DNA of 64,000 nucleotides from Alternaria dauci (Eukaryota; Ascomycota; Dothideomycetes; Pleosporales; Pleosporaceae). Location of the stretch: the NCBI RefSeq assembly GCF_042100115.1, contig NC_091276.1, positions 1,116,001 to 1,180,000 of the forward strand, read 5' to 3'. Each line of letters opens with the position of its first letter. Position 1 is the first letter of the stretch. The notes under the pieces were generated by a model that did no database searches, had not been told where the DNA came from, and worked only from the letters and a program-made list of their open reading frames with translations. A program made the translations under genes and the position numbers. Positions 9,286-22,236 of this stretch are shown here, one piece after another.

Positions 9286-12200
9286 TTATTCATCACCAAA
9301 AACTGTCTTGTAGTTTTCCAGTAGCGCTTGTACGGCGACGCGCTGCTGCTGCACGTCGGTGAGTTCGCGCTGGATGTCCATGGGCCGCATGATGGTTGGC
9401 GCGAAGACGACGGCGACATTTAGTGGTGTCATCTGTCAAGTGTTGGTCATTGCGCATTTCGAACAAAATCTGTGTATACATACCAAGTTGTCACTGGCAT
9501 GTTGTATAACACGCGACAAGTGGAACACAAGGAATTGGAGTGTATCACGGTGAGCCTTGGGAATCTCGTTCACGGCGGCCGATAAAGCCTTGGCTTGCGC
9601 ACTCGGCTCCTCAAGTTCTGTAGATGCGTTAGTGCTTGCCTGTGTTTCAAAGGCTATGTACTTACGGCCCGCTTCCAGGAACTGATCGTAAACATCATAC
9701 GTGATCAACGGTACAGGAAGCCTGCGGAAGTAGTTCTTCAGCGCAGAAGTGACGGAGTGAATGTCCAAATCAGGGTCTGAGATGTCATGCTCCGTGTCAG
9801 TCTCGAAGCCACTGCGAACTTGGTTCACCTGAGAAGTTCCTCCACTCTTGCGATATATGCCTTCCACATCCATACCGCGGAGCTCAACCTCTTCAATGCA
9901 TCGACTGACAATGCGTGGAATCATCTGCCGTTCAAACTCACAACGGGCAGTCAGATCAGATCCGAAGAGCACGGTACTGGCGTCGGCAGCAGCCAGGTTA
10001 GCAGTACTGTTGTTGTTGTTCTGCATGGGCTTGAAGCAAGCTTGAGGTGGCCCGCCGGGTCTGACGTTTCCGGGCTTTCCACCAAACCAGCCTCGCGGAG
10101 TACCTTGATCCATGGTGTCTCGACTCTTGATGGAACTAGACATGGACATGGATGCGATGTCAGGTCCGGAGTGCACAGAGCCGTACGGGGTACCAATGAC
10201 CTTGACGTTGTAGTCCTCCTGCTTCTGCTCGGAACCGAAAGCGCCCTTGAAGCCCTTGGTGACGTTCTTTGTAATGGCCTGCCCACCCTTCTTCCATGTT
10301 GAAAATTTGGTAGGTTTTCCCGTCTTCCTAATGTTGACGACCTGTGGCTGGGCGACGGTTGCCTCGGTGTCGTCGTGGAGATTGGCATACGTGTGCTCAT
10401 GGGGTATCGGCTGTGCGTCTACAGATACTTCTGACTTGCCACCCTTTTGCTGCGCGTTGTATATGCCTAGGCCATTCGCAGCTACGTCAAGGTTCTGTCC
10501 AGGCTTCTTGTTGTTCTTCAGATTCGTCTGTATGTTGTCTACCAGATCCCTGTTCATGGCGGAGAGTCTGGCATTAGCGGCTGTAAGCGATTCGTACTCC
10601 TGGAAACCTTTGTCTTTCATCTGTATGAGATTTGAGATCTCCTCTGTCAAATCCGATCTTTTTGTGATGAGGTCTTCTATTTGATTCCCCAGATTGTCTT
10701 TCAGTTTCTGCAACGAGCCTGCAAACTCTTTGAGAATGTCTGACTTGAGTTGATTGATCTCAATGTTGCCCTGATTGCTCTTGGCTTTCCTGAGGTGTTC
10801 AGTCATGATCTCTAGTTCGCGGATCACCATCTCGCGTTGCGTATCCAAGACAGCCATTGTGTTTCGCTTCTCTCTCAGCACCGTGTTCGCTTGCTTGATG
10901 TCGGCTGCGCTGTGCATCGATTCTTGTAGTCCATTCTTTTCGGCTTCGAGCTCTGCGATCCGCTGCTGAGCGCGGCGCAGCTCGTTTCGCAGGTTGACGC
11001 CCTCTTCTTTGGTATCCGGCGACGCAACCGTCGGGCTGCTAATGTCGATCGAGCCGTTTGTGGGCCATTTCTTGTGACCTCGCGACGTGACAGAGCCACG
11101 ATCACTAAAACTGCGTCCATGCTTAGAAACAGCGTTCGAAACCCTCCTGAAGACTCCCGTCTCTTTATCGTCTCTGCCGTCCTGGCTTCCAAGCAAGCGC
11201 GCGAAGTCCTCGTCCATGGAGAAATCGCCCTGGTGGCTATACCGGGGCAGGCCACCAGCGCCGTATGCCTCTCGAGATGCCTCGCTCTGGGCACTGCTGA
11301 CAGATTCATTCGTCTTGTGATTTTGTATCGTGGGCGGTTGTGGGGGTGCGCGTGGAGATGTGAATGTGTCGGCCGAAAGCTGTGCAGGACGCCCACCTGA
11401 ACGTGCGGGAAGCGCAGGTGGATCGGATGGAGTTTTAGAGGACGGCGAATCCGCAGCACTGAGTATGCCAAGCCCCGCGTTGAGATTGGCACTTGCTATG
11501 TTCGTGGACGATGTTCGCTCGGGATGGCTGAGGGTCGGTGTGGTAGGTGACGGGCTTGGTCTCTCGTTGTGTGAAATGGGAGCTGACGGTTTCAGAGTTG
11601 AGGATTTGAGCGAATCCCCACGCGCAGGTCGTTCAACTACAAGATTAGATCCGAACGATGATTCCGAGGTTTGTGGTGAGTCCTGCGAGCCAAGTGGTGG
11701 AGAAGATGTGAACGTAGGCTCGATGAGCGGACGACTCAGCCGCGCAGACATGGTGTCGTTCCTGGAGGGAGTATGTAACTGCATTCGTTCCTGGGGCTGT
11801 GGCGACGGTGTCTCGTCAGAGTCCTTGCGTTTGGCCTCGGCCTTCTTATTCTTCGGGACATCCTGTAGCTTGAAGGGCTCCGCAGCTGAAGGAGCGGGAG
11901 AAGCGTGCTGACTTCTCGACCGAGACTCAGCTGAAGGAGATTCGTTGGAGCCGTCCTTCTTCTTCTTCTTCAGCGTCTCGACTAGTGTGTCTGAAGGCTG
12001 TCTTCCTTTCTCCTGGAAAACGATGTGCGGGCTCTGTGTGGTTTGTGTCTGGCGTCTCTCTTTGGAGGCTTCTCGGGAGCTGTTTTCCTTCAACTTCTCG
12101 CGATGATCGCCAGCCGGCCTGCTGAAGTAGTCGCGCCCATTCTTAGCGGCGCCGTTTCCACTGGGCTTAGCTCCCAGGGCTTGATCGTTGAATCGACTAA

Positions 12201-13183
12201 TGGGTCGGCCAAGCGGTGACGGGCCTGGCGCAGGGTTGGGGTCTAGAGCGAAGGGGAGGAGAATACTGTCGTCGCCGTTGTCAACTGGTTCTGAACGTGT
12301 GCTGCTGTCCTTGTTGTATGTTGTCGCAGGGAGTGTTGTGTTGTCTGTGGATGAAAGTGTTAGCTAGGCATGGGAATCAGCGTAGACGGAAGGATGTTTA
12401 CGTACCCCTTCGTGAAACATCACCAATTGGCGAGGCATCCCGTCTGAAGTTGGAGGATGAGTCGCCCCGTCGTGGCTGGGGAGGCCTGGGAGAGACGTCG
12501 GTCGTGGTGGGTTCCGAGAAGACATCAGATGGCGTGTCGAGGTCTGGGGTAAAGGTAGATGTCGGCTGCTCCTGGGGAGGCAGAGCAGGCAAGGACTTGT
12601 CCACCTTGGGAGCGACTGAGGGTGGCTTTTTGGATTTCTTGCGCCGTCGAGCCATGAGCGACTCATGGCAGGACATGCAGAAGATGCCCTGGGAAGTGCG
12701 GGCATAGCGCAGGTTCTCAATCTTGCGCTTGCAATTCCGGCACCTGAAGCAGTTGGCACAGAAGGCCTGGTCGCCGGTCAAGATGGCCAGATCCTCGATT
12801 TTGTTGCCGCAATGGTTGCAGCTGTATGTGCAGTTGTTGCATATCAGAGAGCCGTCGCCGAGCAGCAGCAGGTTCGCATCCGAGTCGAGGAGGGTGCCGC
12901 ACGTGTTGCAGCGGAAGCAGTCGATGTGCCATCGGTTCCCGGCTGGGCAATGTTAGCACACGACATGCTCGGAAGGTGGTCTGGGGTGAGTGGTGGTGAT
13001 GGTGGTGGTGGTGGGGAACACATACCCAGTTCAAAGGCCTTGCCTTCCTCGAGTATCTAGACTTGGTATGAGCGATTGAAGCGAGACTGGCGTGGCGGCG
13101 GGTCATACCTCTCCGCATCCCTTGCACGGATATACGACCTCGTCGTCGATGGGAGACTCTGGGTAGGCCCCGGGGCTCTCCAT
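9286..13183 (-). CDS. LIM-LIM-RhoGAP protein (Rga1/Rga2-type Rho GTPase-activating protein)
   Basis: GTPase-activating protein that switches off Rho-family GTPases (Cdc42/Rho) and so shapes polarity. Exons 13183-13109, 13056-13026, 12942-12406, 12344-9666, 9617-9484, 9432-9286 (1200 aa). The N-terminus has two LIM zinc modules: CKGCGEILEEGKAFELAGNRWHIDCFRCNTCG-type spacing, then CNNC/CNHCG, and CRNCKRKI/CMSCHESL. Then come a long Ser/Pro-rich disordered middle, a coiled coil at roughly residues 590-720 (LRNELRRAQQRIAELEAEKN) and a C-terminal RhoGAP domain with the arginine finger in DVEGIYRKSGG and the VFAPTIMRP motif. Exons 2 and 3 meet inside the first LIM domain and restore its histidine and cysteines. 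The 48-bp intron 9618-9665 is a multiple of three and free of stop codons. Confidence 0.92.
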
Positions 13184-16121
13184 GGTGTGCTAGCAATAGA
13201 TGTGTGTCGGTGAAGGGACAATGGTGGCGGGCAGCGCGAGTGCTGGCGCGTGGTGGTCGGCGGGCGTGTGCAGGAGTGCAAGGGGCAATTCGCAGACGGG
13301 CACAGGTCGTCGTGGCCGTGGTGTGGTTCCGTCGGTCGTCTGGGCGATGCCAAAAGTTCGCTCCACGACAGCGGTACCAGGCCGGGCGAGAGACAGGTCA
13401 AGAGTGGAAACGGCGCAAAAGCAAAAGTCAGCAGCCGGAAGGAGCGTCGGTGCACTCGCGAACGGCTTCTGTGCGCGACGAGGGCTGGTCGGTCGACGAG
13501 ACAGGTGCACCTCGCAGGCGTCGGTCCTCTCAGGCGTGTGGTGGTGTGGAGGTGAATAGCCAATGGGCGGGTTAGTGCGCCTTCAGGGTCCTGGGAGGAA
13601 GATACGCGGCAGACGAATCCATGCAGCAGGGGACCGCATGCGATATCGAGTGAAAGCGTATATCAGCCTCTGCGAGATTGGGCCCTGCCTCGCATCGACT
13701 GCTGCTTCAGCGATCAACTTGCCGGCTGTGCTTGAGGCGCTTAGCATGTGCCGCACACGGGAGCACGACCATGGAAACTCCAAAACACGTCCCAAGGCGA
13801 AGACGCAAAGTGGTCAGCTTTCGAGACCGGGCTGCGACTCCAGCTCCACCAACGCTATTACGACGTGCGCAGAGGCCCTGCCAAGCACGCGCCATCGCAG
13901 ATCGTGGGCTCCTTCCTACACCAAAGGCCCGTTAATTACTCCTGCTGCGCCTATAATTTGCAAAATGCGCCGCCAGCATTGCTCGGTCTGGATTCATCTC
14001 TAGCCCTCTGTCGTCTGGCAGTCGGTAGCGTGTAGACTGGCTGACCGTGTGGCGTGGCGCGTGTCATGGCACGGCACGGCATGGCATAGCATGGCATGGC
14101 ATATACTTTGACTCCCCATCTCTCTGACCACCCTTCAGCAAGGCGACATCATCGTCAGCATCACGGGCCTGATTAATAACACCAATTCTCCCCGCAGTGG
14201 ACTAATCAAACCATGGCCCTCTCGAGTCTTTCCCGGCTTCCCAGAATAGCTGACGCAATCAGAGAGGCCTTTCCCCTGGCGTGCCCCCATCAGCGTCGAC
14301 ATGTCCGTCATCTGCGCTGCACACATGTCTGGCATTAGATCATGCAGGAACGCGGCCGCTTTAGTGGCCTACCACCAACTTCAACCACTTGGTGCCTGAC
14401 AAACATGTGCGCACCCGACAGTGTCAACTGCGTGTTTCAGCACTGGATATCAGGTGAGCGCACCCTGCCTGGCGGAAAGTGTTGGCGGCCTCGAGAGATT
14501 AAGGACGCGTTCATTCCCCGCAAAACACCCGTGTCTCTATTTCGAACAGCTCCGACGTCAACGACGCTAACAAGGCCCTGCCATCAGTCCCAAAATGCTG
14601 TCCATCGCACCGCGCTGTCGAGGTTCCGTCTCTTGGAGTTCTCGGCATCCGCGCACAACCAACCATGATCCTCGCATGCAGTCGATATCTGTGTGAACAG
14701 TTCCTCATCATTCTGCACACGTCGGAAGAATACTTACCAATCGGCACTTGTTCATTCCCTCGGTATCCCTCTGCCACGATCCTGAAACAAACGGGAATAA
14801 CGAGGCGTACACAGACGCGTTTCATCCAGCCGGACGGTCCCTGCTGATCTGCCTGCCGCCTCCAGAGTCAGCGCCCAAACACGATTCGTGCTCTCCCAAA
14901 TACCAACACCTTGCCTTCCCATACGAGGCATATCGTCGGACGAAAACAAGTGCCACGTACCACATATCCCAAGACAGTCGCCGCACGTCTGTCTCAGCTA
15001 CACTTGTCGCGACACCGAGGCTCTCCTGGGCATATGTCCCTGTCGTTACCTGACGGCCTGACATTCGGATGCCCTTTGTCGCTCTCTGCCGTCCGCCACC
15101 ACATCCAGTATGATCAGCACGTTAAACTGCTGGCAATCAGTATCTGACATGCCTCTGTCCTGACTCAAACTCCGTCGTCGCCGTCCCTGTCAACCTTATC
15201 TGCTGGTCAGATCGCGATCAACCTTATTGAGTCAAGCAGAGTACCCTGCCTCTGGTACACGATTAAGTTTGCCAGCCTATATGAAGACATGGGCAACCAA
15301 GTGACTGGATTCTTTCTCTTTGAGCCCCGCTAACTGGAAATTCTGCTGCGTAGTTTCAATTGCATTTGATGCATTCTACTAGTGTAAGTCTCTGGCTACG
15401 GAACAGATATGCATTTGGTCCCTCGCATACAATATTGAGCCTAGAAAACCTGCGTTCAAACATTGGTATTTCTTCAGTTATCAAAGATGACCGCCGTAGT
15501 GCAACGCCGAATCTCCCATACAGTTGTAGTAGTAATGTCGCTTCTCGGACAAAGTTGCAATGCCAAGGTAGCTCGTCTGAAGCAATTTTTACGCCATCAC
15601 ACAAGAACAACAACATTGATCAATTCTCTCCTCGAATCACGATCGAAGTTACGGCTACTGCATCCATTGCACAGGCATGTGTGCTCTTCATTTTCCCGCG
15701 TTGTGTGGGTCGGTCCTTCTCGACGTTGATCTATTGCTCAGAGCTGCGTCCGATTTTAGGCTACTAATGCGGGACCCTGTCACCACATACCATTTACGCT
15801 AATCAGATACTCCGCGGCGCTGAACTCGTGGATCCAGACGCGGTACGATATAGTGGGTCCTTGTGTATTCGAGCAATTCATACGCACATAGCTACAGCTA
15901 CCCCACCTCAACGGATGACTGAGGATATTCATGGCCGGGACGGCGGGGTACCTTGAGATATTTAAACCTCTCGTTCAGTCTGCCCCTCGTAGTTTCCTTT
16001 GCCTTCCAACAGTCCAACTGTCTTTGCAGAGTTCAATTCAATCAAATCAGTATCCGTACTCATCCACTGCTTCAACATCTGAGACTATAGGCTGACCGTG
16101 GTACAGATACCTCTACCAAGT
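13184..16121. other. Long gene-free region upstream of THI4
   Basis: About 2.9 kb with no open frame I can support on either strand: frames here are short, lack consistent introns and show no motif. It holds the promoter of the LIM-RhoGAP gene at its left end and the promoter of THI4 at its right end. A (CATGG)n microsatellite lies at 14065-14103. No tRNA-like A/B-box pair was seen. Confidence 0.4.
14065..14103 (+). repeat. (CATGG)n pentanucleotide microsatellite
   Basis: Seven imperfect tandem units of CATGG, with variants CACGG and CATAG, in non-coding DNA. Confidence 0.8.
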
Positions 16122-16208
16122 ATGGCAACCACGATGCAGAACATGTTCCGCACGTGGGCGTTGTCCTCAAGTCACCTAGGTACTTTCACAGCTAAGTATA
16201 CTGCATGA
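16122..16208 (+). promoter_or_regulatory. Upstream ORF in the THI4 leader
   Basis: A 28-codon frame (MATTMQNMFRTWALSSS...) starts at 16122 and ends with TGA overlapping the 5' strand of riboswitch helix P1. It contains the best intron donor found (GTACTT at 16180). In Neurospora NMT1, TPP-controlled splicing decides whether uORFs stay in the mRNA and block the main frame; the same arrangement is inferred here. Confidence 0.5.
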
Positions 16209-16352
16209 ACCGGTGTTCGTTCCCAGCAGCGTTTGTCTACCAAACTGTCGTGGTTAATCTACGTCAGCGTGGTGGACTGGCACTGCTGGGTTCGTTCTGA
16301 GATTATACGGTTTCGAACTTGATCAGGATAATACCTGCGAAAAGGATCATGC
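16203..16352 (+). promoter_or_regulatory. TPP (thiamine pyrophosphate) riboswitch aptamer in the THI4 5' leader
   Basis: The fungal TPP aptamer binds thiamine pyrophosphate and controls splicing of the leader intron. Seen here: P1 formed by GCATGAACC (16203-16211) with GGATCATGC (16344-16352), one mismatch; P2 formed by CCCAGCAG (16222-16229) with CTGCTGGG (16283-16290), perfect; the universally conserved CTGAGA at 16297-16302; and the pyrophosphate-sensor half GAACTTGATCAGG then ATAATACCTGCGAAAAGG (16315-16345), close to the bacterial consensus. P3 is extended in fungi and sits mostly between 16303 and 16314 or in an insertion of P2/P3 arms. A leader intron from 16180 (GTACTT) to 16397 (CTTAAC branch, TTCACAG acceptor) would contain the whole aptamer. 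Confidence 0.92.
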
Positions 16353-16411
16353 TCTGCGCTGTCTCCCCCTGGGTGGAACAGACTTAACATTTCACAGGTT
16401 TCGACCCTTGA

Positions 16412-17457
<1,046 letters not shown>

Positions 17458-18009
17458 ATGTCATGATAGGCTTGTATGGACACAGAGAAGGCCTCTGCCA
17501 TTTACACAGGGTCAATGCTAGCCAATAGCTCACAATGAAACCACTTATTCGCTTAAAATCCTTTGTTGTTGTTTGTTCCCATTCGGCTCTTTTCGAAACG
17601 TTGTTCCCCTTATGCAGCCCGCGCATCCGGCGTAAAGACCTATCACTTTCAGTTGCCACGGCCCCGCTTGAGTGATTTGCCGTAGTGTTGCTGTCTTGGT
17701 CACTGACGTGGCAAGGAAGAAAGTCTCAGTCAGGTCGTGTCATCTGCAACCTGACGTGAAGCGCAAAGCAGACTCGAAGGCAGCCCCGCGTTCATTGACC
17801 AGCTGTTCGCATCGTCTTGCGAAGCTTCGCAGGAGGGTGGATCATTGAGCGTGCCTGGGGTAAGCGGCGGTGCGCACGGACGGTTGCTCGGCGACGTACC
17901 AGTAGCGTGAACCCAGGGCAGTTGCGTCCCATAAACATTGCAGGTCACAACAAACCCCGCCTCCAGCATCGCAGAATTCTCGTGAACACAGGGCCAATTT
18001 GCGCCCACA
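17458..18009. other. Intergenic region
   Basis: 3' flank of THI4 and promoter of the CLASP gene; nothing else recognised. Confidence 0.4.
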
Positions 18010-21000
18010 ATGGAGAAAGAGACGTCGGATCTGCTCAAGGCACTCCAGAAACCGTCGACGGACGTCCAGTCTCGACTTGCCCTGTTTGGCACGCTCAAGT
18101 CGAGCATCAAGCACAACCGGGTCCCTGAAAGCTGTCAGGCTCCCATCTTCGAATGCATCCGCATCGCCTGCACTGCCGCCACCTCGGCCGCCCTCGTCTC
18201 CACGGGCTTCTCGACACTGAGCCACTTTATCAAGCGCCTGCAACTGCAGAAGGAGACGTCGATTCTTACGTCACAGTCGCCGATACTATGTTCCATTCTC
18301 GCCGACAAGTTGGGCGATGCGCGCGAAAGCCATCGCAGCGCCGCCTCGCAGATTCTGGCTGATCTGCACTATCTATGCCCTACCGAAATCGACGAGCTGA
18401 TGCACGAGGCAGCCAAGAGCACCAATCCTCGCGCCAAAGAATCTGCCATGTTGTGGGTGGTCAAGGTTTGTTTACCCCCGTTGCGCATCGGGAATGGGGG
18501 GCAATGTGCTAACGCTTCGCTCATGACAGATGAACAAGACTGAAGGCCTCCCTTTCAAGAGCTACTCCAACCAATTCGTGGCCAACCTCGAAGACGCGGA
18601 CGCTGGCGTGCGCGACACCGCGAAGAAGGCCGTGGTGGATCTCTTTGGGTAGGTCAATTGGCGGCCATACTGCGCCATGGTAGCGACTGACATCACAATA
18701 GTCACGCACCAGAACACGCCAAAGCAAATCTCAAGAAGCAACTTGTCGCCCTGAACGTCCGAAAAGCCATCGCTACCTACATCACAACCCACCTCGACGA
18801 CGACGCCATGTCCAAAGGTACAGATGCCGCCCCCGTGCAACCGCCCGTCCCCATCGCCCGGCCCATTCCAACCAAACGCGCCGAGACAATACATCCCGAT
18901 GCCGGATTGGCAGACAGCTTTGCAGGCGAGCAGCCTCCTCCGGCTGAAGTTGTAGTCATGGACCCCATACACATCTACACACAGCGCGAGCTGGACGATG
19001 TCTTCCGCGACATGGCGCCTTGCTACGAAGGAAAAGAAAGCGAGGGAAACTGGCTCGCCAGAGACAAGAACTGCACCAAGTTGAGACGCATATTGAAGGG
19101 CAACGCACCCCATGAGTTCCACGCTACATTCGTCGCAGGCATCAAGTCGCTTCTGGACGGTATACTCAAGGTCGCCAACTCTCTCCGAACGACCATGTCC
19201 ACCAATGGCTGTCTGCTGGTTCAGGAGCTCGGGAAAACACTCGGATCCGCCATCGACCCCTGGGCTGAAATCCTCCTGCAATCCTTCATCAAGATGTGTG
19301 GAGCCACGAAGAATATTGCAGCGCAAAACGGAGCCGTCACAGTAGATACCATATTCCAGAGCGTATCATACAACAGTCGTGTATTGCAGCATGTAGCCAT
19401 GGCCTCCCAAGACAAGAACGTACAACCACGAACTCACTCGGCAACTTGGGCGAAGACTTTGATTAAGAGACACACTTCGCATATTGAACACTCTGGAGGC
19501 CTGGAGACATTGGACACGTTGATCCGCAGAGGCGTCACTGACGCTAATCCCAAGGTGCGTGAGGCATACCGAAGCGCCTATTGGACATACGCTTTGGTAT
19601 GGCCTCAGAGAGCCGAGAAGTAAGCTTGCTCATAGAGAACCAACGATGTAGAAGTCACTAACACGATTCTCAGGATGTTCGATACGCTTGACAAACGAGA
19701 GAAAACCGCACTCGAAAAGGATCCGAACAACCCGAATGGCGGCGCCGTCTCGTCGTCCACCAGCACAGCTTCCTTCTCGAAATCGATAGGTCCAGGTGCT
19801 TCGCGGAACGCCCTGAAGGAGAAGATTGCTGAACAAAGGAGAGCCAAACTGGCGGCCGCGAAGGGTGTCCCCGAACGCCCCAACTCTGCTGCTGCCAGTT
19901 ATTCACCAGTACCAACATCACAATCAGCCAAGTCGCTAGGCGCGAGAACAACATCGAACCTGTCTACGGCTTCCTCAGGTCCAGCACGACCACCCTCGGC
20001 GATGTCTGGAGAGTCAACGAAATCAGCACTGAAGAATTCTACGGGTACCGGTTCGTTGATGTCGGGCACCGTTCGTCGTCCTGTCCGACGACCAGAATTG
20101 AACAGGCCAGCGACAGCCGATCCATACGCTGTTCGACGACCAGGAAAAGTGACGCCTTCAATGACCCCAGAGAAGACGCCTGCTGCACCAACAGCTAAGA
20201 AGCCTGCTGTGCCGAAGAACAATGTGAGGCCACGAGCGCAAACGCAGAACAGCCCGAATGTCAGTCCGGCGCGTCCAAAGTCTAGAATCGGCCAACCCGC
20301 TGCCCATGGCAAATCCCCCAGCATGAGCTCTCGTCGCGAGAGCCCGGCTGTAAGCCCTGCCAAAGAAGAAGATTTGACAATGGTGAAGCCTTGGGTCCGA
20401 TCGCAAAGCCACCACGATGGTGGTACTATTCCATTCCGAGCAAGAAATGGGCTGGGTGGAAGCGTATCTGTGGACGATGAAGCTGTGGATGTTGGGGATG
20501 AAGACAATTTTACTATGGTCATTCCTAATCTTGCGCGACCGACAACACAATCCACACACGACACGCCTCCAAAGCCGAGAAAGTCAGTCGGTCGATTACC
20601 AATACCCAGCCCTCGTGCCGCAGCGCTGAGAAGTCCGAAGTCCATGGGTCACTTAGAGAGCGCAAGTCTACGCTCTTCAACGCGCAGCCCACGCATAAGG
20701 TCCCCAGATCGACCAAGCACTCGTGGTACCGACGCCGGAGATGAAGTTCAAGTGTTTGAAGATCCATTTGTTGGCGAGGAACACACACCCGTCAAGAATG
20801 GGTCAGAGAAGCAGGTCCTCGAAGAGCTTCCCATCAACGAGAAGGCCAACGAGCGCCGCCAAAGCACCGGAAGCATGTCAAGCGATATCATGATGGGTAA
20901 CGGGAACGAAGAGCGCCCACGTGGTCACCACAAGACGAACAGCACAGGAAGTGTCTTACACACGGAAAGCTACGACACGAACAATGCTGAAGTGCTTAAG

Positions 21001-21807
21001 AACCGACAGCTACTCGCAAGCGGCATTAAGAAGATCGAAGGACGTACAGTTGAGGCTCACATGTTCCGACGCATGCAGGACATGGTCAAGTCGAACCAAG
21101 AAATTTGGGGACCGAATGACGAGAACTTTGGCAGGCTTTTACTGGCATGCCTTGATTTCCTCGAGGCCCCAGTTCACGAATTGAAGGCACCCCAGATGAA
21201 GGCTGTCAACCTAAAGGTACAGGCTCTAGCAACGATTCGTGCGTTGCTCTCTCTCTATCGCAAGGAAACTGCAAAGTATTACTCTCGCGTACTACGTACT
21301 ATCCTGCGGACAAAGGCGCAGTACGAAAACACATCGCACATGGCTATTGACCTTGAGGCGACCGCAGATGAGATTGTCAAGTATGGCCAGACTTTGGATT
21401 GCCTTAATACTGTTCTCGCAATGATTGAGGGCACACCTGCATCGACCCCGACGTCTTCGCCGAACTCCAAGTCTTCCATCTCTTCCCAGCCTGGCCAATC
21501 GGCGACCCGCTCCACAACCATGGCGTTGAGCACACTTGCGTCCCTTGTTCAGATGAGCGGCGCTAAGAACATTACACTATCACCTGAGCAGACTGCGCGT
21601 CTAGGCAGACTAGCCGTACGTTGCATGGATGATCAGGACGCCGATGTGCGAAAAGCAGACATTGAGTTCTGTGTCGCACTACACGAGCGTATCAACGGAT
21701 CAGACGGCGCGAAAGAGGATGGAGGTTTCTGGAAAGTCGTTGCTGGTGCAAGGGAACAGCATCTAAACTTGTTGACATACTACCTTGCCAAGAAGGGTAA
21801 GGCATAG
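18010..21807 (+). CDS. STU1: CLASP-family microtubule plus-end protein (Stu1/Cls1)
   Basis: Microtubule-stabilising TOG-domain protein acting at the spindle and kinetochores. Exons 18010-18465, 18530-18648, 18702-19619, 19674-21807 (1208 aa), introns of 64, 53 and 54 bp. N-terminal TOG-like HEAT repeats (SRLALFGTLKSSIKHNRVPE, ARESHRSAASQILADL, NPRAKESAMLWVVK). A second TOG region follows (WLARDKNCTKLRRILKGNAP ... LIRRGVTDANPKVREAYR). Then comes a long basic Ser/Pro/Arg-rich microtubule-binding region (about residues 530-880), and a C-terminal helical domain (HMFRRMQDMVKSNQEIW... LGRLAVRCMDDQDADVRKAD). Both length and order fit filamentous-fungal Stu1. Each splice junction joins helices without a break. 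Confidence 0.9.
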
Positions 21808-22236
21808 GTGACTGTCCTTCCGTTGCGACTGAAAGATTTGGATTGATCATTGTGCATTGCCTCGACAGGAGATTGGGATTTCCACATTGGAATTGGTGGT
21901 CAGGGATCCACGTTCTCCTTTGTCATTTGGTCTGGCGTTTAGTCATCTTCAGGGTGGTTTGTTGGGCGTTTTGAGAAAAGCGGGATCGCTCCGGTAGTCA
22001 CTTCCTCGATTTTCTCTCTCTCTTAGTCTTACTTTCTATGATACTAGGGTTTTAGGGATCAGTAGTTGAACATGTAATTTTATGGTCATTTTCTTTTCGA
22101 AGACACATTCCCTTTGACCTAGACGGTTGTAAGGAGCGATCATGTGGTTCTTGAGCACTATTTCTCCTTTCTGTGCAGCGCTAAGGTAATGTAAGCAGCT
22201 TGACAGAAATCTCAATAGTGTACTTCAGAATCTGCA
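21808..22236. other. Convergent intergenic region
   Basis: 3' flanks of the CLASP gene (+) and the acyltransferase gene (-); T-rich, no gene. Confidence 0.5.

Noticed and set aside
13200..13575. Several overlapping open frames of 100-120 codons on both strands
   Set aside because: GC-rich leader of the LIM-RhoGAP gene; composition is low complexity, no start context, intron or motif supports any of them.
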